This document shows, piece after piece, positions 1-5,043 of a DNA stretch of 5,514 nt. The position numbers and the translations under genes were made by a program. The stretch is taken from the NCBI GenBank assembly GCA_030635805.1, contig DAOVYC010000051.1, positions 1 through 5,514 on the forward strand. Reading direction: 5' to 3'. This stretch comes from a bacterium (GTDB lineage Bacteria > Patescibacteriota > Gracilibacteria > JAUYGZ01 > DAOVYC01). Under the pieces are notes generated by a model. It was not told the origin of the DNA and did no database searches. It saw nothing but the letters and a program-made list of their open reading frames with translations. The first letter of the stretch is position 1. Each line of letters opens with the position of its first letter.

Positions 1-684
1 GTTCGAGTTATTTATGCCGAGGCGGAGAATGCAGAAGAAGCAGCCAGAAAAATGGTTCGTGGGCAAACAACCACTCTCTACAAAAGAGCAACCGCCAATA
101 TCCGTGTTGGTGGTCTAAATGCGGGGGAAAACTATTGCTTCAAAGGAAACTACATTTCTGTTTATAAGCACAGAGGTGGACGATACGCTACCAACGAAGA
201 TCAAGACTGGGATCTAACTTTAGAAACAGATTGGTTGTGTATGATTTCAGAAGAAGAAACACCGGCAACTACTTCTGAGATTGGACAAACTGTACAACAT
301 GCAAACGATCTTCTTATCCAAAACATAAGTGTTCATCCAAAAATAGAACGTGAAAAAATTGATGGTAAACAAACATCAGGTCACTGGATGGAAGTTACTG
401 TCCACAACGCGGGGAGTAATAGTATAGATTCAGGTTTAGTAAGTTTGACTTGCGTAGAAAAATCACCATCCAGCCAAAAGGAGGAACTCGTTAAAAACAT
501 TACCCAGAGTCTAAGCGCAGGCGGATCATATAAAATGGATTTTTTCGTTACGAGAACCGTAACTCAATTATGCAGAAGCAGTTTTGTGATTAACCTTCCA
601 AATGACGATGTTGAATTTAATAACAAACTCAAAATTAGATTAGGGAAAGACCCGGAAGGACGCTACACTATCCATCACTACTAA
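1..684 (+). CDS. Unrecognised protein with CARDB-like C-terminal domain (5' partial)
   Basis: The frame is open from the first base, so the true start lies upstream; the ATG at 52 is probably internal. 227 residues are visible. Residues 1-18 (VRVIYAEAENAEEAARKM) look like the end of a strand and a charged helix. Residues 19-100 match no family I know. Residues about 103-215 resemble a CARDB or related Ig-like beta-sandwich: an opening DLLIQNISV strand, the strand-turn EVTVHNAG, an SLSAGGSYKMDF strand corresponding to the usual 'L-aG-s' step, and a closing DDVEFNN like the family's E-x-NN ending. Such domains are usually extracellular or surface-associated. There are four cysteines (46, 80, 151, 191) but no visible membrane segment; any signal peptide would lie upstream of the window. 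The gene ends 12 bases before secY in the same frame and probably shares its transcript. Function is unknown, and the domain call rests on pattern resemblance only. Confidence 0.7.
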   Translation, partial: VRVIYAEAENAEEAARKMVRGQTTTLYKRATANIRVGGLNAGENYCFKGNYISVYKHRGGRYATNEDQDWDLTLETDWLCMISEEETPATTSEIGQTVQHANDLLIQNISVHPKIEREKIDGKQTSGHWMEVTVHNAGSNSIDSGLVSLTCVEKSPSSQKEELVKNITQSLSAGGSYKMDFFVTRTVTQLCRSSFVINLPNDDVEFNNKLKIRLGKDPEGRYTIHHY

Positions 685-696
685 TATCGAACTTTC

Positions 697-1998
697 ATGT
701 TTGCGTATCTTCGAAAAATCTGGAACACAAAAAGTCTGAGAAAAAGAATTCTTTTTACGATTGGGATTATTATTATTTACCGTCTTATTGGCCACATTAC
801 TGTGCCCGGAATTGACGCCACCAGCCTAAAAGCGGTATTCGACAGAAACAGCCTGCTTGGCGTATTTGCCGCCTTTACGGGGGGCACTATGGGTAATTTT
901 TCCATAGTTCTTATGGGGCTCTCACCATACATCAACGCCTCCATCATTCTTCAGCTTATGACGGTGGTGGTGCCAAAACTGGAGGCCATTAGCAAAGAAG
1001 GAGAACAGGGAAGAAAAAAAATCAATCAGTACACTCGATATTTAACAATTCCTCTCGCTTTTCTGCAAAGTTACGGGATGATCTTATTGCTCAATAATTC
1101 CGCCCACAGTGCCACGGGAGCCGGTCTGGTGCCAAACATTACCTCACCGGGCATTATCTTGCCGATGATGCTTACCATCACCGCAGGAACGTTGCTCTTA
1201 GTCTGGATTGGTGAACTTATTAGTGAATATGGAATAGGAAACGGGGTTTCTCTTATCATCTTTGCCGGTATCGTCTCGGCGGTCCCCGGCGTGATCGGCC
1301 AAACTCTTGGGATGGCCACCTTCGACCAGTCCAAATATCTACCATTCATGATTCTTACCGTTGTCACCCTTCTTCTTATTGTTCTGGTGGTTATGGTTAC
1401 CGAAGGGCAAAGAAATATACCTATTACTTACTCCGGGAGGCAAGCGGGAAGACTAAGCCAAAAATCAAATCTTCCAATTCGAGTAAACCAAGCCGGAATG
1501 ATTCCGATCATCTTTGCTATCTCTATGGTTACTTTCCCATCCATTATCGCTCAATTTTTTGCCGGTAATCCGGTCGCAGATTGGATTATCCAAAACTTCG
1601 GTGGAGCAGGAGGACTGGGATGGCTATACATTACCTTCCTCTTTGTTCTTGTTATGGGTTTCACCTACTTTTATATTTCCATCACTTTCAATCCGGATAA
1701 AATTGCCGAAGAAATTCAAAAAAGAGGTGGGTTCATTGCCGGAATCCGACCGGGGAAACAAACTGCTGAATTTTTGCATAACGTTTCTATGCGCCTAAGT
1801 CTCTGGGGTGGTTTATTTATAGCCTTTCTCGCCACTTTTCCACTTGCCCTTCAAGGCGTCTTCCAAAATATTGGGCTGGGAACCGTTCAACTTCTTATGT
1901 CCGGCTCGGGACTTATCATCATCGTTGGAGTAATCGCGGAGCTTATGCGACAAATCAACACCCAGCTTGTGATGCACGACTACGAAAAGCTTTACTAA
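697..1998 (+). CDS. secY: Preprotein translocase subunit SecY
   Basis: Central channel subunit of the SecYEG translocon in the cytoplasmic membrane, which exports unfolded proteins and inserts membrane proteins. At 433 residues it is full length for the family (E. coli SecY is 443). Ten hydrophobic segments can be placed at roughly 17-36, 68-94, 113-132, 152-171, 180-200, 214-236, 265-289, 309-330, 367-387 and 397-416. Between the first two lies the plug-like stretch NSLLGVFAAFTGG. SecY signatures are clear: GLSPYINASIILQL (74-87), EGEQGRKKINQYTRY (101-115) and GELISEYGIGNGVSLIIF (172-189). The cytoplasmic loop before segment 7 contains SGRQAGR, and the loop before segment 9 contains GIRPGKQT (349-356), with the conserved arginine (351) implicated in SecA and ribosome docking. 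The start is the first ATG after an in-frame TAA at 682-684; no Shine-Dalgarno sequence precedes it. adk follows after 35 bases. Confidence 0.98.
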   Translation: MFAYLRKIWNTKSLRKRILFTIGIIIIYRLIGHITVPGIDATSLKAVFDRNSLLGVFAAFTGGTMGNFSIVLMGLSPYINASIILQLMTVVVPKLEAISKEGEQGRKKINQYTRYLTIPLAFLQSYGMILLLNNSAHSATGAGLVPNITSPGIILPMMLTITAGTLLLVWIGELISEYGIGNGVSLIIFAGIVSAVPGVIGQTLGMATFDQSKYLPFMILTVVTLLLIVLVVMVTEGQRNIPITYSGRQAGRLSQKSNLPIRVNQAGMIPIIFAISMVTFPSIIAQFFAGNPVADWIIQNFGGAGGLGWLYITFLFVLVMGFTYFYISITFNPDKIAEEIQKRGGFIAGIRPGKQTAEFLHNVSMRLSLWGGLFIAFLATFPLALQGVFQNIGLGTVQLLMSGSGLIIIVGVIAELMRQINTQLVMHDYEKLY

Positions 1999-2033
1999 AT
2001 TTAAGCTAAATTACAAATTTAAAGTTGAATATT

Positions 2034-2660
2034 ATGGATTATATTTTCTTTGGCATACAAGGAAGCGGTAAGGGTACTCAAGGTAAAATTTTAGCTCAAA
2101 AACACGGACTGGAATATTTTGGAGCGGGAAATGAGCTTAGAAAACTTGCCGAAGAAGATTCGGAATTGGGGAAAAAAGTAAAAAAAATAACAGAAGCGGG
2201 ACAATTAGTATCGATTGAAACAATAATAGAAATTATCGGTAATTTTATCAAAAAAATTCCCCAAAATAAGGGGGTCGTTTTCGACGGTATTCCTCGCAAT
2301 AACGAACAAAGGGTTTTATTTGAAGAGCTTATGAACAAATTAGACAAAAAACCCACCGCTCTTTTTATAAAAATTTCCGAAGAAGAAGCAATCCATCGTA
2401 TTACTAATCGCTGGATGTCAAAATCAACAAATAAAATCTATATGTCCAAAGATCTGGCTCTGCAAGAATGCAGTCGGGACGACATTTACCAAAGAGCAGA
2501 CGACAATGAAGAAAGTATAAAAGTACGTATAAACGCCTACAAAAAAGAGACCATACCGGTTATCGACTGGTATAGAGAACAAGGCAGATTAATAGAAGTA
2601 AACGGAACTCCACCCATTGAGGAAGTCGCTGAACTTGTTAATAAGAGTTTAGCCAAATAG
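2034..2660 (+). CDS. adk: Adenylate kinase (AMP + ATP to 2 ADP), divergent AMP site
   Basis: Cytosolic nucleotide kinase interconverting ATP, AMP and ADP. From the ATG at 2034 it has 208 residues; a TTG at 2025 would add only three residues and is less likely. The P-loop is GIQGSGKGTQ (7-16, Lys13). The NMP-binding part contains Arg36 and GQLV (56-59), followed by the FDGIPR signature (Asp84, Arg88) and Gln92, all at E. coli numbering. The LID arginines correspond to Arg126, Arg154 (QRADD) and Arg165. Two AMP-pocket positions differ: the usual S-T-G-D is G-A-G-N, so Thr31 is Ala and Asp33 is Asn. The LID between Arg126 and Arg154 is about five residues shorter than in E. coli and has no Cys4 zinc motif. 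Its place between secY and map is the normal one, supporting adenylate kinase over another P-loop kinase. No clear Shine-Dalgarno sequence precedes the start. Confidence 0.93.
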   Translation: MDYIFFGIQGSGKGTQGKILAQKHGLEYFGAGNELRKLAEEDSELGKKVKKITEAGQLVSIETIIEIIGNFIKKIPQNKGVVFDGIPRNNEQRVLFEELMNKLDKKPTALFIKISEEEAIHRITNRWMSKSTNKIYMSKDLALQECSRDDIYQRADDNEESIKVRINAYKKETIPVIDWYREQGRLIEVNGTPPIEEVAELVNKSLAK

Positions 2661-2664
2661 GAAA
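2659..2664 (+). promoter_or_regulatory. Shine-Dalgarno-like site of map
   Basis: AGGAAA overlaps the last two bases of the adk stop codon. Taking AGGA (2659-2662) as the core, seven bases separate it from the map ATG. It is the only start in this window with a recognisable Shine-Dalgarno core at normal spacing, and it supports ATG 2670 as the start. The close junction suggests the two genes are translationally coupled. Confidence 0.5.
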
Positions 2665-2669
2665 TTCAT

Positions 2670-3419
2670 ATGAAAAAACCAATAATCAAAACCGAAGAAG
2701 AGATTCGTCTCATGAAAGAGGCGGGCAAAATCCATAAAAAAATCATGGAAGAAGTAAAAAGGCATGTGGTTATCGGAATTTCCACCTGGGAACTGAATAA
2801 AATTGCCGAAGATATGTGTCGAAAATATGATGTGGAACCGGCCTTCAGGGGATACGGTGGTTTTCCGGCAGCATTATGTACTTCAGTTAATCAAGAAGTG
2901 GTTCACGGTATTCCTTCAAAAAAAGTAATTTTAATAGAAGGAGACATTATTGGTATGGACTTTGGAATCAAATACAACGACTTATATACCGATGCCGCCA
3001 TTACTCTCCCCATCGGGAAAGTTAATGAAGAAACTCAAAAACTTCTTTCCGTGACCAAAAAAGCCCTGAGCATAGGATTGCAAAAAGTAAAAGAAGGCGC
3101 TGCCACCGGTGATATTGGTGCCGCAATTCAGAAACATGTTGAATCGAACGGCTTTTCAGTAGTACGTGACTGTATTGGTCACGGAGTAGGCAGATACCTG
3201 CATGAGCCCCCGGAAATACCCAACTACGGGAATGCGGGGGAAGGAACAATTCTAAAAGAAAATATGACCATTGCCATAGAGCCGATAGTGAATATGGGAG
3301 ACTTCAAAGTTGAAACCCTGAAAGATCATTGGACCATAGTTACCAAGGATAGGAAATTATCAGCTCATTTCGAACACACCGTCGTGGTAAAGAAAGACGG
3401 ATATGAAATAATTATATAA
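2670..3419 (+). CDS. map: Methionine aminopeptidase, type I
   Basis: Dinuclear-metal peptidase that removes the initiator methionine from nascent proteins at the ribosome exit. It has 249 residues and no N-terminal extension, so it is a short type Ia enzyme. All five metal ligands are present at the E. coli positions: Asp97 and Asp108 (MDFG...YTDA), His171 (GHGVG), Glu204 (AIEP) and Glu235 (HFEH). Catalytic-pocket His79 (VVHGIPS) and His178 (LHEPP) are also kept. The N-terminal EEIRLMKEAGKI is typical of the family. The gene starts nine bases after the adk stop, with an AGGA-type ribosome site, and sits in its usual position between adk and infA. Nothing appears truncated or degenerate, so the enzyme should be active. 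Confidence 0.97.
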   Translation: MKKPIIKTEEEIRLMKEAGKIHKKIMEEVKRHVVIGISTWELNKIAEDMCRKYDVEPAFRGYGGFPAALCTSVNQEVVHGIPSKKVILIEGDIIGMDFGIKYNDLYTDAAITLPIGKVNEETQKLLSVTKKALSIGLQKVKEGAATGDIGAAIQKHVESNGFSVVRDCIGHGVGRYLHEPPEIPNYGNAGEGTILKENMTIAIEPIVNMGDFKVETLKDHWTIVTKDRKLSAHFEHTVVVKKDGYEIII

Positions 3420-3452
3420 AGTTGTCAACGGAATTTTCCCCTTTTTTTGAAG

Positions 3453-3481
3453 TTGACTTGAGATAAAAATACTTTTTAGAT
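3453..3481 (+). promoter_or_regulatory. Possible weak promoter in the map-infA spacer
   Basis: TTGACT (3453-3458) matches five of six bases of the -35 consensus. After 17 bases comes TTAGAT (3476-3481), matching only three of six bases of the -10 consensus. The spacer (3420-3517) is longer than its neighbours and also holds GTCAAC (3424-3429), which could pair with GTTGAC (3452-3457) across a 22-base loop containing seven Ts. That hairpin is weak and its T-run is inside the loop, so it does not look like a normal terminator. An internal promoter before infA is plausible, because spc and alpha operons are often separately transcribed, but the -10 match is poor. Confidence 0.25.
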
Positions 3482-3517
3482 AGACTCATACAGCTTTTTT
3501 CTAGCTAATTTATACAC

Positions 3518-3766
3518 TTGTCAAAAGAAAAAGAAGAGTTTACGATCGAGGGAAAAGTAGTTGAAGCCCTACCGGGCTCCGAGTTTATAGTTGAACTTGA
3601 AGAGGAGGGAATGAAAGGGCATAAGATCAGAGCCCACCTTTCCGGCAAAATGAGAATGCACTATATAAGAATTATGCCGGGGGATAAAGTTACCATAGTT
3701 ATGACCCCCTACGATCTTGAAAAAGGGAGAATTACCTACAGAGACAAAGATTCCAGAAAATCTTAA
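3518..3766 (+). CDS. infA: Translation initiation factor IF-1
   Basis: Small OB-fold protein that binds the 30S A site during initiation and works with IF-2 and IF-3. The 82-residue product spans the whole family profile: [18 protein letters not shown], then [19 protein letters not shown] (41-59) and [13 protein letters not shown] (63-75). Relative to E. coli IF-1 there is an insertion of about three to four residues (EEEGMKGHK) in the loop before the HLSGKMR strand, and a short charged C-terminal tail. The start is a TTG: an in-frame TAA at 3506-3508 excludes anything further upstream, and the first in-frame ATG (3611) would remove over a third of the OB fold. The [15 protein letters not shown]-terminus aligns well with IF-1 from that TTG. 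There is no Shine-Dalgarno sequence. rpmJ follows after 20 bases. Confidence 0.96.
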   Translation: MSKEKEEFTIEGKVVEALPGSEFIVELEEEGMKGHKIRAHLSGKMRMHYIRIMPGDKVTIVMTPYDLEKGRITYRDKDSRKS

Positions 3767-3786
3767 ATTATCTATCTTAGAAAATT

Positions 3787-3903
3787 ATGAAAGTTCGAGT
3801 TTCGGTAAAACCAATTTGTGAACACTGTCAGGTTATCAGGAGAAAAGGAGTAGTTCGAGTTATTTGTCCACGTAATAAGCGACACAAGCAGCGTCAAAGA
3901 TAG
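3787..3903 (+). CDS. rpmJ: Large-subunit ribosomal protein L36 (bL36)
   Basis: Very small zinc-binding protein of the 50S subunit. The product is 38 residues, the usual length: it begins [14 protein letters not shown] and ends [14 protein letters not shown]. The zinc ligands are Cys11, Cys14, Cys27 and His33, so this is the C+ (zinc-binding) form. It lies 20 bases after infA, its standard partner upstream of rpsM. It starts with ATG and ends with TAG, with no Shine-Dalgarno sequence upstream. Length, ligands and position all agree, so the call is secure despite the small size. Confidence 0.97.
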   Translation: MKVRVSVKPICEHCQVIRRKGVVRVICPRNKRHKQRQR

Positions 3904-3921
3904 CTTAATCGATAATTTAGC

Positions 3922-3950
3922 CCGTTTAATTACGGTTCAGAATTAAACGG
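3922..3950 (+). promoter_or_regulatory. Perfect 10-bp hairpin in the rpmJ-rpsM spacer
   Basis: CCGTTTAATT (3922-3931) and AATTAAACGG (3941-3950) are exact reverse complements separated by a nine-base loop, ACGGTTCAG. The loop's ACGG can instead pair with CCGT at 3922-3925, giving a smaller, mutually exclusive 4-bp hairpin. No immediate T-run follows (AGATTTGCTT), so an ordinary intrinsic terminator is only weakly supported. It lies about 70 bases before rpsM, the first gene of the alpha-type cluster, so an attenuator, an mRNA-processing site or a ribosomal-protein feedback site is possible. The pairing is seen directly; any function is inferred. Confidence 0.55.
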
Positions 3951-3983
3951 AGATTTGCTTGTGCCACAATCAACAGTTATCTG

Positions 3984-4021
3984 CTTTCCTTTCCTTTTTT
4001 ACTTTTTCCTTTTTCCTTTTT
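3984..4021 (+). promoter_or_regulatory. 38-base pyrimidine tract abutting the rpsM start codon
   Basis: From 3984 to 4021 every base is C or T except A4001, in a CTTTCC/TTTTTCC repeat pattern that ends directly against the ATG at 4022. It replaces any Shine-Dalgarno sequence. U-rich leaders are known to bind ribosomal protein S1 in other bacteria, so it may be a translation enhancer; the repeated T-runs also make it prone to slippage. If translated from TTG 3959 it would give an odd 21-residue hydrophobic extension to S13, which I reject. Confidence 0.5.
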
Positions 4022-4402
4022 ATGGCTCGTATTGCAGGAATAAATCTACCAAAAGAAAAGCGCCTGGAGGCGGCATTAACAACAATCACCGGAATTGGAA
4101 GATCGTTGTCGAAAAAAATTCTAAAAAGAATAAATCTTGATTTGGATTTAAAGGTAAAAGATCTTACCGAAGATCAGGAAAATACTCTCAGAACAGAAAT
4201 TACCAGAATCAAGGTCGAAGGTGATATGCGCCGTGAAATCCAGATGAATATTAAAAGAATGCAAGATATCGGATCATACAAGGGTTTTCGTCATAAAAAA
4301 AGACTTCCTGTTCGCGGGCAACGAACCAAAACCAATGCTCGTACCAAACGTGGTAAAAAAATAACCATGGGAAGTGGAAAACGCAAAGAGGAGAAAAAGT
4401 AA
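4022..4402 (+). CDS. rpsM: Small-subunit ribosomal protein S13 (uS13)
   Basis: Protein of the 30S head that contacts the P-site tRNA and forms intersubunit bridges with the 50S subunit. From ATG 4022 the product is 126 residues. It begins with the canonical MARIAGINLPKEKR and carries the ITGIGRSLSKKIL helix motif (22-34), VKDLTEDQ and the KVEGDMRREI segment. The family signature GSYKGFRHKKRLPVRGQRTK is at 84-103, with TNARTKRGKK next and a very basic tail that reaches the tRNA. The frame is open back to a TTG at 3959, but that stretch only translates the pyrimidine tract and has no counterpart in S13, so ATG 4022 is the start. It heads the rpsM-rpsK-rpsD cluster. A 205-base spacer follows, unusually long for this operon. 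Confidence 0.97.
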   Translation: MARIAGINLPKEKRLEAALTTITGIGRSLSKKILKRINLDLDLKVKDLTEDQENTLRTEITRIKVEGDMRREIQMNIKRMQDIGSYKGFRHKKRLPVRGQRTKTNARTKRGKKITMGSGKRKEEKK

Positions 4403-4422
4403 GGTAGTGGCGAATAAAGCGT

Positions 4423-4471
4423 TCCGTAGCGAAGTAACTATGAGCTTGCCGAGTAGTTACGTAGCGAAGGA
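4423..4471 (+). repeat. Long imperfect palindrome with internal direct repeat (REP/MITE-like?)
   Basis: Positions 4423-4440 and 4454-4471 pair as an uninterrupted 18-position helix: 14 Watson-Crick pairs and four G.A or A.G oppositions, with a 13-base loop (TGAGCTTGCCGAG). The inner stem is GTAACTA/TAGTTAC. The middle of each arm is the same eight bases, GTAGCGAA (4426-4433 and 4461-4468), a direct repeat that is also self-complementary apart from G.A mismatches. GCG (4419-4421) and CGC (4475-4477) may extend the helix past a bulge. I recall TGAGCTTG(T/C)CGA cores in dispersed intergenic hairpin repeats of many bacteria, so this may be such a repeat copy; that is memory, not a search. It could equally be a structured mRNA element between rpsM and rpsK. 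Confidence 0.5.
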
Positions 4472-4478
4472 CATCGCA

Positions 4479-4531
4479 ATATAATTTTCAAAGGAGACAA
4501 GAGCTGAAGAATCAAACTTTGAAAATTGTAT
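4479..4531 (+). promoter_or_regulatory. 15-bp hairpin in rpsM-rpsK spacer overlapping a Shine-Dalgarno-like AAGGAG
   Basis: Positions 4479-4493 pair with 4517-4531 through 15 base pairs, one of them a G.U; the core is ATTTTCAAAG/CTTTGAAAAT. The loop is 23 bases and purine-rich. AAGGAG (4491-4496), the best Shine-Dalgarno match among the spacers, lies at the top of the left arm and runs into the loop, yet no ATG, GTG or TTG follows at normal spacing. CTG at 4504 would open only nine codons. With no T-run after the stem, it does not look like a terminator. The spacer's remaining 76 bases (4532-4607) are AT-rich, with no convincing promoter. The fold is visible; a regulatory role for rpsK is speculative. 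Confidence 0.45.
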
Positions 4532-4607
4532 GAAGATGAGCTTTATCCCATTGAAAAGACCGCCAAGTCTAAAATCAATTTAAAAAATATCTACAACCTA
4601 AGTTAAA

Positions 4608-4988
4608 ATGGCCGTCAGCAAAGTAAAGAAAATCAAACGCACAGTCCCAAGCGGTAGAGCATATGTTCACGCGGGGATGAATAACACTATCATCACCATC
4701 ACCGATCAAAATGGAGGTGTTTTAGCTCGTTCAAGCTCAGGAGGATGTGGGTTTAAAGGAACTAAAAAATCAACACCTTATGCTGCCCAAATTGCGGCGG
4801 AGGGAGCGGCTGAAAAATGTAAACCTTACGCTCTGGAAGAAGTAGATGTTTACGTAAAGGGGATTGGACCGGGAAGGGAGCAAGCTATTCGCGGACTTAT
4901 TTCCGGAGGAATAAACGTAAATCTTATTGTAGACAAAACCCCTATTGCTCATAACGGATGTCGTAAGAAAAAAGCCCGCCGAGTGTAA
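4608..4988 (+). CDS. rpsK: Small-subunit ribosomal protein S11 (uS11)
   Basis: Protein of the 30S platform that lines the mRNA exit region and contacts 16S rRNA. The product is 126 residues. It has the basic N-terminus of the family, GRAYVHAGMNNTIITITD (16-33), GFKGTKKSTPYAAQ (48-61) and VDVYVKGIGPGREQAIRGL (79-97). The C-terminal TPIAHNGCRKKKARRV contains Asn116-Gly117, matching the Asn-Gly site that becomes isoaspartate in E. coli S11. It starts at ATG with no Shine-Dalgarno sequence; the preceding bases are AT-rich (AACCTAAGTTAAA). rpsD begins 55 bases after the TAA, in the usual order. Nothing in the protein is unusual; only the long structured spacer before it is. Confidence 0.97.
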   Translation: MAVSKVKKIKRTVPSGRAYVHAGMNNTIITITDQNGGVLARSSSGGCGFKGTKKSTPYAAQIAAEGAAEKCKPYALEEVDVYVKGIGPGREQAIRGLISGGINVNLIVDKTPIAHNGCRKKKARRV

Positions 4989-5043
4989 TCTGCAATCCCA
5001 AGCATCTTACGAACTTCAATAATCCCAATAATCTTAATTATTA

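Noticed and set aside
1071..1367. 98-codon open frame on the - strand inside secY
   Set aside because: Fully opposite a strongly conserved secY; its translation resembles no protein and it lies in no sensible context.
1514..1798. 94-codon + strand frame overlapping secY in another frame
   Set aside because: secY is intact across this region, with conserved loops and membrane segments; the alternate frame is a shadow.
2096..2356. 86-codon - strand frame opposite adk
   Set aside because: Shadow of adk; no start signal or recognisable motif.
3022..3249. 75-codon - strand frame opposite map
   Set aside because: Covers the map catalytic region, which is fully conserved on the + strand.
3603..3613. 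AGGAGG followed by in-frame ATG inside infA, suggesting an internal start
   Set aside because: Only two bases separate AGGAGG from the ATG, and the product would lack the first strands of the OB fold; the purine run simply encodes the Glu-rich loop.
3853..3865. 13-base identity (GTTCGAGTTATTT) between positions 1-13 and rpmJ 3853-3865
   Set aside because: Both encode Val-Arg-Val-Ile in otherwise unrelated proteins; no flanking similarity, so chance is sufficient.
3959..4021. 21-residue N-terminal extension of S13 from TTG
   Set aside because: It translates the pyrimidine tract into Phe/Ser/Leu-rich sequence absent from the S13 family; MARIAG at 4022 is the canonical start.
4407..4484. 25-codon GTG frame through the palindrome, after rpsM
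   Set aside because: Short, with ribosome-site spacing either too long or too short, and explained by the repeated bases of the hairpin; no evidence of protein selection.
4551..4579. TTGAAA with ATCAAT at 17-base spacing as an rpsK promoter
   Set aside because: The -10 candidate matches only three of six consensus bases; such matches are common in AT-rich DNA.
4530..4583. 17-codon ATG frame before rpsK
   Set aside because: No ribosome site, no recognisable peptide, and length expected by chance in such a spacer.
4770..4952. 60-codon - strand frame opposite rpsK
   Set aside because: Shadow of a conserved ribosomal protein gene.
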